A stretch of DNA of 63,669 nucleotides, from the NCBI GenBank assembly GCA_964645775.1, contig CAZYBU010000017.1:1-63669 (forward strand), given 5' to 3'. Positions within the stretch are counted from its first letter, which is position 1; each line of letters opens with the position of its first letter. Under the pieces are notes generated by a model. It was not told the origin of the DNA. It did no database searches and worked only from the letters and a program-made list of their open reading frames with translations. Origin of the DNA: CAZYBU01 sp964645775 (GTDB lineage: Bacteria; Spirochaetota; UBA4802; UBA5550). Positions 26,477 to 34,468 of the stretch are shown here, piece by piece. The translations under genes were made by a program, and so were the position numbers.

Positions 26477-27069
26477 TATGCCTCTCCATTCCGTATGAGG
26501 CGGGCCAGATCTGTCAGTATCCTCGCCGTAAGGCCCCAAATCATAGTACCTTCCCAGGTGTAAAAATAGACCTCTCTCGGCGCTCCCCGGAAATCGACTA
26601 TCTCTTTCCTGTCCCAGAACTCGTTCAAGAAAACCGTAAGTGGCACCTCTATATGGTAATCGACCTCGTCATGGTTCAGTATATACTCCAGGGGAGGAAA
26701 GGCCCGGGCCACATAGACCTGAACGTGATGTCCGTGTATGGAGACGTAATCGTCAAAGCGCCCCAGTAGCCGCATTCGGTCCGGAAGCAGACCGGTCTCC
26801 TCTTCGGTTTCCCGCCAGGCGGTATGCCAGCCATCCTCGTCCCCTTCTTCCCAGCCGCCGCCTGGAAGGGAGGCCTGACCCTGGTGGGTCCGTACTTTAT
26901 TGCTCCTGCGGGTGATAAGCACAGAAGGCTCTCCTTCCCCTTCAAGAAGGAGAGCGCAGACCGCCGCCGGTTTGAGATCGTCATCTTCAATCCTCCTGGC
27001 TTTGGGATGATTCAGGAGAGGGACAAGTATCTCTTCGATTCTGTCCAGGGTAAGATTATTCACAGTCAT
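26440..27069 (-). CDS. Nudix hydrolase, CoA pyrophosphatase-like
   Basis: About 209 residues. The Nudix box is complete: GGGWEEGDEDGW leading into AWRETEEETGL. Just before it lies RRSNKVRTHQGQASLPGG, the extension typical of the NudL/YeaB CoA diphosphatase group. The enzyme would split CoA or acyl-CoA to 3',5'-ADP and phosphopantetheine. I take ATG 27069; the TTG at 27090 has a weaker context. It is divergent from the EAL gene and convergent with the lipoprotein. Confidence 0.88.
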   Translation of the reverse strand: MTVNNLTLDRIEEILVPLLNHPKARRIEDDDLKPAAVCALLLEGEGEPSVLITRRSNKVRTHQGQASLPGGGWEEGDEDGWHTAWRETEEETGLLPDRMRLLGRFDDYVSIHGHHVQVYVARAFPPLEYILNHDEVDYHIEVPLTVFLNEFWDRKEIVDFRGAPREVYFYTWEGTMIWGLTARILTDLARLIRNGEAYYSEPPEPSSKE

Positions 27070-27210
27070 GCTGTTAAGGCTCCCCGGCAATGCCTGACGC
27101 TACAATAACTTTTTTGCAACCGGTTTAAAAACAAAAAAGTCTTGCCTCCATTTTTCCATGTATCGAAGATAAAAGAGTGAATGAAACCCCTTCATCAAGG
27201 AAAAAGCAGC

Positions 27211-28578
27211 ATGGCCCTTTCCGTCTGCCTGATCGATACAATCACAAGAAACAATTGCGCCATAAGCAGGGCCCTCAGCGGTGCAGGATACCGGGTTCAG
27301 AGAATAACCCTGGATGAGACTGAGAAGGTATCCTCCCTTGATAAGAAACCCGATATCCTTATCTTCCGGGTAACCCGGGGACTGGACAAGAACGACCGGT
27401 TCTGGAAGGTTTTGTCTCACCTCCAATCAATTCACGCCATTCCGCAGCTTCTGGTCATATCCGGCGCGGGAGAAGATATCTTCAGTCACATCCTCTCCTC
27501 AAAGGTGAAACACTACATATTTCTCCCGGTGAGAAAAAAATACCTCTACCAGCGCATAAAGGACATCATTGACGGCAGACTACGCGACTACGCGGGTGAA
27601 GGCGTCTCCCTGGACCTCGAATACAACCAGAAAAGGTTTCAGGGCAAACTGGACAGCGATTCAGCATCCAGCATGCTCTACTCCCTCGTGGGGAACACAC
27701 TGCACCATCATCATCTGCTGGAAGAGATAAAACGTCCGAAAAAGAGAAAGGATACGACCTCCCTGGAACATGCCGAAGAGAGAAGACTTGAGAAAGAGAT
27801 GTGGGATGCCCTGGAAAAGGATCAGTTTCAGCTTTATTACCAGCCGGTCTTCGATCTTCGCTCCGGACGGTTGAACGGTTTCGAGTCCCTTATCCGATGG
27901 ATACATCCGGAGAAGGGGCTCATTCCTCCTGACGCCTTCATACCGATTGCTGAACGAACGCCCTTTATCATGGCCCTCGGTTTCTGGATTATCGAAAAGG
28001 CTTCCGAACATATCAGGGATTGGAACATGCGATTCCGTCCCGATCCTCCTCTTTATGTAAACATTAACCTTTCGGCCCGGCAATTTGTTCACCCTGAACT
28101 GGCCGAGAAGATCCTGGATATTATCAACGAAAAGGGCCTGGAAAGGGAGATGATCAACTTTGAGATCACGGAAGGGGCCTTTATGGATGACATGGAACAG
28201 GCCAACCTGAGCCTGCTTAAAATGAAGAACGAAGGGCTTCGCATCTACATGGACGATTTTGGAACAGGTTATTCCTCATTGACGTATCTTCTCCACTTCC
28301 CTGTGGACTGCATCAAGATCGACAAATCCTTTGTCCAGTGGATGCATATTGAAAAGGTAAGCGAGCAGATCGTCAAGTCCGTCATTTATCTCGCGCATAA
28401 CCTGGACATGAAAGTTGTAAGCGAAGGAGTTGAAAGCGAGGAACATCTTACCATGCTTCGAACCATGGATTGCGATTACAGTCAGGGATACTATCATTCA
28501 AAACCGATGCCCCACGGCGAGGCCGAACAATATATCACGGAAAACCTTCCAAAAATTGCGGGGCAAACCGGACATTAA
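27211..28578 (+). CDS. c-di-GMP phosphodiesterase (receiver-like + EAL)
   Basis: About 455 residues if the ATG at 27211 is used (AAGGA upstream); the first ATG is at 27181. Residues about 1-120 look like a degenerate receiver (VCLIDTITRNN, PDILIFRV, ISGAGEDIF). The C-terminal EAL domain has all residues for c-di-GMP hydrolysis: FESLIRW (Glu kept, Ala replaced by Ser), NINLSARQF, EITEGAFMDD, MDDFGTGYSSL, IKIDKSFV and SEGVES. The paired Asp motif suggests activity. It starts divergently from the Nudix gene and lies about 2 kb from two GGDEF proteins. Confidence 0.92.
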   Translation: MALSVCLIDTITRNNCAISRALSGAGYRVQRITLDETEKVSSLDKKPDILIFRVTRGLDKNDRFWKVLSHLQSIHAIPQLLVISGAGEDIFSHILSSKVKHYIFLPVRKKYLYQRIKDIIDGRLRDYAGEGVSLDLEYNQKRFQGKLDSDSASSMLYSLVGNTLHHHHLLEEIKRPKKRKDTTSLEHAEERRLEKEMWDALEKDQFQLYYQPVFDLRSGRLNGFESLIRWIHPEKGLIPPDAFIPIAERTPFIMALGFWIIEKASEHIRDWNMRFRPDPPLYVNINLSARQFVHPELAEKILDIINEKGLEREMINFEITEGAFMDDMEQANLSLLKMKNEGLRIYMDDFGTGYSSLTYLLHFPVDCIKIDKSFVQWMHIEKVSEQIVKSVIYLAHNLDMKVVSEGVESEEHLTMLRTMDCDYSQGYYHSKPMPHGEAEQYITENLPKIAGQTGH

Positions 28579-28924
28579 TCCGGTATCCTCCCTCCCCCTT
28601 ACCACTGTCTATATGAACATATCGTATTAATACCGTGCACCTTCATCCCTTCCCATACACTGATCCTTGTTCAGAACACAGGAAGCCGCTGAATAAACAG
28701 GCTCATAGAAATCATATCTGCGCTTCACCTCTCCATTACTGTGACCATCATCCTTATCGGAAGCGGCTGAACTCCCCGGGGCAGGGAGTACGCTTACAAG
28801 GAGTGTCCCGATTTCAAGAAACAACGGACCACAATGATTTTAAAAACCTGAAAGGCCGCGGCAACCCTCTTACGAGACCCATGAACCTGTCATGAGGAGA
28901 GAACTCCGGGATAATAACCGGGAA
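28579..28924. other. 346-bp stretch between convergent genes
   Basis: This gap separates the stop of the EAL gene and the stop of the DHH gene. It holds one weak minus-strand frame (see the entry at 28627-28824) and no hairpin with T-run that I can see. Nothing else is recognised. Confidence 0.6.
28627..28824 (-). CDS. Doubtful 65-residue secreted-like ORF
   Basis: A TTG opens a 65-codon frame whose product begins with a hydrophobic stretch (LLVSVLPAPGSSAA) and continues with charged residues and two cysteines. It has no ribosome binding site. The composition is plausible for an exported peptide or a remnant of a longer gene, but no relative is recognised. Confidence 0.25.
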   Translation of the reverse strand: MFLEIGTLLVSVLPAPGSSAASDKDDGHSNGEVKRRYDFYEPVYSAASCVLNKDQCMGRDEGARY

Positions 28925-30085
28925 TCAGTTCACCTCCTCCCTCAGACCTTCGAGAATCCTTCCTGTGAGGGCCCGGTAATCTTCCACTTGATCGGCAGGG
29001 AAACGAAAGCCGATGGCCCCTTCATGACCGCCGCCGTTTTCTATGGAAAATTTCTCCAGCAGATTTCTGAGGTCATAATCCCTGTAGGCGGCGCTTCTGC
29101 GGACCCGGAACTGCACCAGGGGCAAATCTCCCGTAAAGTCGTAGTAAGAGATCACGCTTACCTTGCCTGCTTCCTCGGCAAGGAAATCGGCAAAGGAGCG
29201 TGCCACGGACACGATATCATCCCTTCCCGCGTGATTGTTAAGGTGCTCCATCTCCTTTTCGTCCAGGGCAACATAGCCTATGGACCCGACTATCCTTTTC
29301 TTCTCCTCAAAAAAATCTCTACAGACCTTCTCGCTGCCGGAGAGACGGCGTATCTCGTTAAATACTTCATGCCTGTTGGAGAAGTTTGTTTTACGGGTCG
29401 TCTCACGGGAGAGGATCGAGTTATACTTATCACTGAACAGTTCGTAGTATTCTCTCTCCCGTTCCGATTTCAGGTACTGTCCCATGTTGGTGTCCCCAAC
29501 GATACCGGTAAGGATGGTAAGGACAATATTGCGGGTAAAGGGATTATCTATCTGGAAGGTATCAAGCAGATCATCACGTGACTCAAGTTCCATGAGCATG
29601 TGACCTATCAGTTCACAGGTCGAAGAGGCCTCGTCCACAAGCTGAAGACCCGGGGAACCGATATATCGGCTGTCCGCTCCCAGATGATGGTCAATTTCAA
29701 TAACAGGCACACTTTCATCACGGATCATTTTCGCCACGTCTTCGGGAAGATCAAGCATTTCAGGCTTTGGCGTGTCACAGACAATAACAGCCTCAATGGT
29801 ACGGTCATGATCATATTTCTGGATTACTTCAATTGAGTTATACAGACATATATCCATAAGGTACTGGAAATGCTCATGCACCCTGTCGCTCAGATAAATC
29901 GCTGCCTGCTTCTGAAACTTGGAGAGAATAAGTCCCATGGAAACAGATGATGCATAAGCGTCCTCATCAGGATTCTTATGTGAGAGAATAAGAAAGGATT
30001 CCCGGGAAGCCAGAAGATCCAGTATGGAGTGGATAATCGGTTCCCGTTCTCTCAGTCGCTCTTTCTGTTTTAACGGCTGTTGCAA
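28925..30085 (-). CDS. DHH/DHHA1 phosphoesterase, NrnA-like
   Basis: The 386-residue protein has the DHH domain with SHKNPDEDAYASS, VIVCDTPKPEM and the name-giving EIDHHLGAD. The C-terminal DHHA1 domain carries the GGGHEGAIGF nucleotide-binding motif. NrnA-type enzymes degrade nano-RNAs, pAp or cyclic-dinucleotide products such as pGpG, which fits next to GGDEF and EAL genes. The start is a TTG at 30085: the sequence GGGAGGAGG sits 6 bases upstream and no ATG fits. An N-terminal helix of about 25 residues precedes the family core. Confidence 0.9.
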   Translation of the reverse strand: MQQPLKQKERLREREPIIHSILDLLASRESFLILSHKNPDEDAYASSVSMGLILSKFQKQAAIYLSDRVHEHFQYLMDICLYNSIEVIQKYDHDRTIEAVIVCDTPKPEMLDLPEDVAKMIRDESVPVIEIDHHLGADSRYIGSPGLQLVDEASSTCELIGHMLMELESRDDLLDTFQIDNPFTRNIVLTILTGIVGDTNMGQYLKSEREREYYELFSDKYNSILSRETTRKTNFSNRHEVFNEIRRLSGSEKVCRDFFEEKKRIVGSIGYVALDEKEMEHLNNHAGRDDIVSVARSFADFLAEEAGKVSVISYYDFTGDLPLVQFRVRRSAAYRDYDLRNLLEKFSIENGGGHEGAIGFRFPADQVEDYRALTGRILEGLREEVN

Positions 30086-30112
30086 GAGAGGCCTCCTCCC
30101 TGCATATGATCG

Positions 30113-31102
30113 TTAATCTCCCAGGTCGGAAGCCCGGAAAACACGATTCCTCCCCCTCTCCTTTGCCTCGTAGAGGGACTGATCCGTCTTCTCTTTCAAC
30201 TGTTTAAGATCACTGACATGATCCGGGAAGGTCGCCAGACCCTGGCTCAGGGAGAGCCTGATATCCGGTCCTTCCAGCTGATCGAGTAAATCGAGTTTTC
30301 CCACTTCCTGTCGGACCCTTTCAACAACCTCAAAGGCCGTGTCCGGGTCCGTATCGGGTAAAATAACCGTGAATTCATCCCCCCCGTAACGGGCCAGGAT
30401 GTCCCCTTCTCTCAGGCAGTCGTTGAAGACTTTTACCACCTCGAGAATACACTGGTCTCCGATCTCGGGAGTATACCCATCGTTTATCTGCCTGAAATAA
30501 TCCAAATCCACCATGACCATGGTCAGAGGCAGACCGGTCTTCCTTGCCTTTTCAACATACCCTTCAAGAGAATCTTCCAGAAATCGCCGGTTATAGGCGC
30601 CGGTAAACTCATCTGTGATGGCCCTCTTACGGGCCGCCTCTCCCCAGTGGACCATCTCCTCTAGAAACTCGCCGGCGTGACTGAGCCTCAGGGCGGTAAT
30701 GTTAAGCATTCGGTACATGATCTTAACGGCCGCCCTGGGATTGTTTTCCGCAAATAGAAAAAAATCATTTCCCTTCATGGTAAGGAGCCGGCTCTCATCT
30801 TTTATGCGGCAGGTTGCAGAACGGGGCGCGTCCTCGAAGATGGACATCTCACCAAAGAAATTACCCCTGTCAAAGAGGGCCACCTCCCGCCCCATGCCGT
30901 CGGACATGCGAACCGAGGTAGAGACCGTTCCATCTATCACTATAAACAGTTCCTTTCCCTGATCTCCCTCCTGGAAAAGAACATCATCCACACCGTATTC
31001 TCTATGGTCCAGGTAAGGCATCAGGGCATCAATTTCTCCGGTTCCCAGTTCGGAAAAGATCTCCACTTTCGGAAGAAACTCCTTAAGGATTTCCTCATCC
31101 AT
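30113..31102 (-). CDS. cNMP-binding + GGDEF diguanylate cyclase
   Basis: The 329-residue protein has an N-terminal cyclic-nucleotide-binding domain (about 15-130, with GNFFGEMSIFEDAPRSATC, the phosphate-binding cassette) and a C-terminal GGDEF domain (about 170-325). The signature RYGGDEFTVILP is intact, and DLDYFRQIND and ITDEFTGAYNRR match active diguanylate cyclases. It probably makes c-di-GMP under cAMP or cGMP control. It overlaps the upstream paralogue by 8 bp, with GGAGGGCAGG right before its ATG. Confidence 0.93.
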   Translation of the reverse strand: MDEEILKEFLPKVEIFSELGTGEIDALMPYLDHREYGVDDVLFQEGDQGKELFIVIDGTVSTSVRMSDGMGREVALFDRGNFFGEMSIFEDAPRSATCRIKDESRLLTMKGNDFFLFAENNPRAAVKIMYRMLNITALRLSHAGEFLEEMVHWGEAARKRAITDEFTGAYNRRFLEDSLEGYVEKARKTGLPLTMVMVDLDYFRQINDGYTPEIGDQCILEVVKVFNDCLREGDILARYGGDEFTVILPDTDPDTAFEVVERVRQEVGKLDLLDQLEGPDIRLSLSQGLATFPDHVSDLKQLKEKTDQSLYEAKERGRNRVFRASDLGD

Positions 31103-32099
31103 CCTGCCCTCCCATCTCTATTCTGTCACCCCCGTTCTCCAGGGCGCTGAACATCCTCTCGAAAGCCGCTTTTGAGAGTTCCTTATTATCATCACCGTCT
31201 GCGGGATAGAGAGCGATACCGATACTGAAAGTCACCTTCAGCTCTTCACCTCCCGTATACTCTTTCAGATCCATCCCCATAAGAGCATCCCGGACTTGTT
31301 CCGCCCGCTGGAGAGCGGTTGTTTTACCCGCGGCTGGCACGATAATGCCATACTCGTTACCCCTGTACCGTACCCCCACGTCATCGTTATCAATGTTTTT
31401 TTTCAATATGTCCGCCATAAGGGTAAGGACCGCGTCACCCACCTCATGACCGTAGGTGTCGTTGATCCTCTTGAACTCATCCGGCTTGATCATGATGATG
31501 GCGGTTCCCTCTCCATACTCGGGCAGAAGAGTGTTGAATTCTTCTTCAAGGAAGGTTCGGTTATAGAGGCCGGTGAGTTTATCAGTCAGAAGCTGACGTT
31601 TCAGATTCTGGACCCATTGAGATCTTTCGGAAATCAGATTGTTGGTGGATCGGATTCGTCCCGCCACCAGGGCAAGAAGCTCATGAAGCAGGTGGGCCGA
31701 TATCTCCGGATAGCTATCCAGGACATCCTGAAAACTTTTACCCTGCTCGGGGAAAACCAGTACCTCTGTATCCGTGTCAGCCAGAGCCGAAGCCTTCATG
31801 TTTGTCCCCTGAAGGAAGTCCATCTCGCCGAAGGATTCACCCTGTATAAAACGGGCCAGGTCCAAAGTCTCCTCTTCGCTCTCTTTCCGTATGATGACGC
31901 TTCCCGAGCGGATAACGTAGATCCCGTCACAGGGCTTGCCCTGTTCCAGAATAGACTCACCTTCCCTGTAGGAGTAGAACCCGCAGTTTTCAGCGATGAT
32001 GCCGATCTCTCTCTCTTTCAGACGGGAGAAGAGTTCAACACCCGATAACAGTTTCCGAACTTCTTCTGTTTTACTTTCAGATACCATGGAACATTCCAT
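31095..32099 (-). CDS. cNMP-binding + degenerate GGDEF protein
   Basis: The protein (about 334 residues; start ATG 32099, or 32087) shares the cNMP-plus-GGDEF layout of the next gene. The cNMP domain (about 20-135) has QGESFGEMDFLQGT. The GGDEF domain reads RYRGNEYGIIVP: the first Gly and the Asp of GGDEF are replaced by Arg and Asn. With these changes diguanylate cyclase activity is unlikely. LTDKLTGLYNRTF and IKPDEFKRIND are otherwise conserved. It may be a c-di-GMP or GTP binder that pairs with the intact paralogue; that is an inference. Confidence 0.9.
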   Translation of the reverse strand: MECSMVSESKTEEVRKLLSGVELFSRLKEREIGIIAENCGFYSYREGESILEQGKPCDGIYVIRSGSVIIRKESEEETLDLARFIQGESFGEMDFLQGTNMKASALADTDTEVLVFPEQGKSFQDVLDSYPEISAHLLHELLALVAGRIRSTNNLISERSQWVQNLKRQLLTDKLTGLYNRTFLEEEFNTLLPEYGEGTAIIMIKPDEFKRINDTYGHEVGDAVLTLMADILKKNIDNDDVGVRYRGNEYGIIVPAAGKTTALQRAEQVRDALMGMDLKEYTGGEELKVTFSIGIALYPADGDDNKELSKAAFERMFSALENGGDRIEMGGQDG

Positions 32100-32182
32100 C
32101 ACAATTAATGTTTACATCCATCTATACCCCTGTGACATAAAAATGCAATTGTAAAATATCTTAGTAGCCGGTAGAAATAGTA

Positions 32183-34459
32183 TCAGAAATCAAGCAACCA
32201 TTCCCGGGCCACGGCGACCTGTCCAAGGGCGATGCCTCCATCATTGACTGGAACCTTCCGATTGGTATAGACCTGAAACCCTTTCTTACGGAGAAGACGC
32301 GTTATACCGGAGAGAAGAAGCCGATTATTGAAGACACCTCCTGTGAGAACGACGCGGTCGAGCCCTTCATCCTTTCCCAGAGCCGTTACGATTTCCCCTG
32401 TTATTGAAATGATATATTCATGAAAAAATCGTGCCGACTCTTCAAGAGACCCCCTCTTTTCATGATAGAGCAGAACCTCTTGCACAAGTTTTCCCGTGTC
32501 TGCCAGATATATGCCATTCCCCTTTATAACACCCGCAGTGACTGGAGGGGCCGGTTCATTTTTACAGAGGAGGGCTCTCTCCTCCAGTAGCTGGGCCGCC
32601 TCTGCCTCTCCCGTTACTCTCTGTGTGATTCCAAGAATCGAGGCCATGCCGTCGAAGATTCTGCCGATACTGCATGAAAGAGGCGCGTTCACCCCTGCAA
32701 AGAGGCCCTCCAGGAGAAGACCGGTTTCCGGAGTACGAAAATTTCCCGGCACATCTCCAAAGGCCTGAAGGAGCAGGGAATGACCGATCTTCCAGACATC
32801 CCGGATGGCGCTCTCACCTCCCGGCAGGGGAAACTCCGTAAAATGCCCGGCCCTCCGGTAGCTCTTCCGGTCACAGATGAGTACCTCGCTCCCCCAGAGA
32901 GTACCGTCCGGTCCGTAGCCAGTCCCGTCATAGGAGACACCGATTACCGGCCCGTCCAGATTTTCTTCCTCCATGACGGATACAGCGTGAGCATGATGGT
33001 GTTGTACATCCATCCTGCGGACCCCTCCTTCTGCCATCTCATCCGCAAAGATCCGGGTCATGTATCCGGGATGCATATCCGCCACAATGACATCCGGTTT
33101 CATGTCGAATACATGGATAAAATGCTCAACGCTTTCACGAAATGTTTTATGGGTCAGCATGTCTGCCATATCACCCAGATACTGGCTCATGATGACCACA
33201 TCCTCACGGGCCAGGGCGAAAGCGTTCTTCTTGTCCCCACCCATGGCAAGGACCCGGGCCGGTGTGTTACGGGAAAAGAAGGGAGCCGGTACGTATCCCC
33301 TTGACCGGCGCACAAAAACCGGTTCATCATCCACAACCATGAGAACCGAGTCGTCACTCTGGGCTGCGATTTCACGGTTACAGGTCACAAAGGCGTCGGC
33401 GATTTTTCCCAGGCGGTGAAAGGCATCCTTTTCACGAAAGACAATCGGTTCATCGGAGATATTAGCGCTTGTCATAACCAGTACCCGATCCGGCTTTGTT
33501 TCAAAAAGAAGGTGCTGCAGGGGAGTATACGGAAGCATGAAGCCGAGGGTCCCCATGCCGGGGGCCACTTTCCGGCTCAGGTCACTCTCTCCCTTTGAGC
33601 GGAGCAGCAGGATGGGGCGTTCCGGCGAAAGAAGGAGTCCCTCTTCCCTTTCATTAACATGAACATATTTCCGGATAACCTCCAGGGAAGATGCCATAAG
33701 GGCAAAGGGTTTGAAAGGGCGCCGCTTTCTTTTCCTGAGTTCAGTCAGGACATCATCCCTGTGAGCGTCGACCACAAGATGGTATCCTCCGATACCCTTG
33801 ACGGCCAGGATATTTCCAACCTCCAGCATCTCCAGGGCCCGGAGAGGAACATCTTCCGGTCTTACGTTAAGCTGTTTGGCATCCCGGTTGAACAGTTGCA
33901 GTTCCGGACCGCAAAGAGGGCAGGCGTTGGGCTGAGAGTGAAAGCGGCGGTCCTCCACGAAATCATATTCCTCCTGGCACTTCGGACACATGGGAAAATG
34001 GACCATCTCCGTGTTAGGCCTGTCGTAAGGCACATCGGTCACGATGCTGAACCTGGGACCGCAGTTTATGCAGGTTATGAAGGGATATCGGAACCTCCGG
34101 TCGTCCGGATCAAAGAATTCCGCAAGACAATCGGGACAGAGGGCCATATCCGGAGAATAAAAGGCGAGACGCTCTTCAGTGTTTCTGCTTTTTCCAATGG
34201 AAAAATCGCTGTATCCCCGCACCTCCTCACTCTTCCAGTGAACAGAAAAAACACGAGCCAGGGGAGGGGATTCTTCCTCTATGGCTCGGATAAAGGCATC
34301 GAGTTCTTCCTCTTCACCTTCCGCGTGAATGTCGACGCCGAGGGTATCGTTCACAACCTCTCCCATTATTTCATGTCGACGGGCCAGCTTATGAATAAAG
34401 GGTCGGAAACCGACTCCCTGAACAATACCCCGCACCCGGATATGACGATGGACCAACAT
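32183..34459 (-). CDS. hypF: Carbamoyltransferase HypF
   Basis: HypF converts carbamoyl phosphate to the thiocarbamate on HypE, from which the CN ligands of [NiFe] hydrogenases derive. The 758-residue protein shows, in order: acylphosphatase domain (RGIVQGVGFRPF), two zinc-finger pairs (CPDCLAEF, CINCGP, CPKCQEEY, CPLCGP), a YrdC-like domain (LAVKGIGGYHLVV) and the Kae1-like carbamoyltransferase (QHHHAHAVSVMEE, SYDGTGYGPDGTLWGSE). Full-length and without breaks. It starts 9 bp after the large iron-sulfur protein. No other hyp genes or [NiFe] hydrogenase genes are in the window, so their location must be elsewhere. Confidence 0.96.
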   Translation of the reverse strand: MLVHRHIRVRGIVQGVGFRPFIHKLARRHEIMGEVVNDTLGVDIHAEGEEEELDAFIRAIEEESPPLARVFSVHWKSEEVRGYSDFSIGKSRNTEERLAFYSPDMALCPDCLAEFFDPDDRRFRYPFITCINCGPRFSIVTDVPYDRPNTEMVHFPMCPKCQEEYDFVEDRRFHSQPNACPLCGPELQLFNRDAKQLNVRPEDVPLRALEMLEVGNILAVKGIGGYHLVVDAHRDDVLTELRKRKRRPFKPFALMASSLEVIRKYVHVNEREEGLLLSPERPILLLRSKGESDLSRKVAPGMGTLGFMLPYTPLQHLLFETKPDRVLVMTSANISDEPIVFREKDAFHRLGKIADAFVTCNREIAAQSDDSVLMVVDDEPVFVRRSRGYVPAPFFSRNTPARVLAMGGDKKNAFALAREDVVIMSQYLGDMADMLTHKTFRESVEHFIHVFDMKPDVIVADMHPGYMTRIFADEMAEGGVRRMDVQHHHAHAVSVMEEENLDGPVIGVSYDGTGYGPDGTLWGSEVLICDRKSYRRAGHFTEFPLPGGESAIRDVWKIGHSLLLQAFGDVPGNFRTPETGLLLEGLFAGVNAPLSCSIGRIFDGMASILGITQRVTGEAEAAQLLEERALLCKNEPAPPVTAGVIKGNGIYLADTGKLVQEVLLYHEKRGSLEESARFFHEYIISITGEIVTALGKDEGLDRVVLTGGVFNNRLLLSGITRLLRKKGFQVYTNRKVPVNDGGIALGQVAVAREWLLDF

Positions 34460-34468
34460 TTCGTTCGG

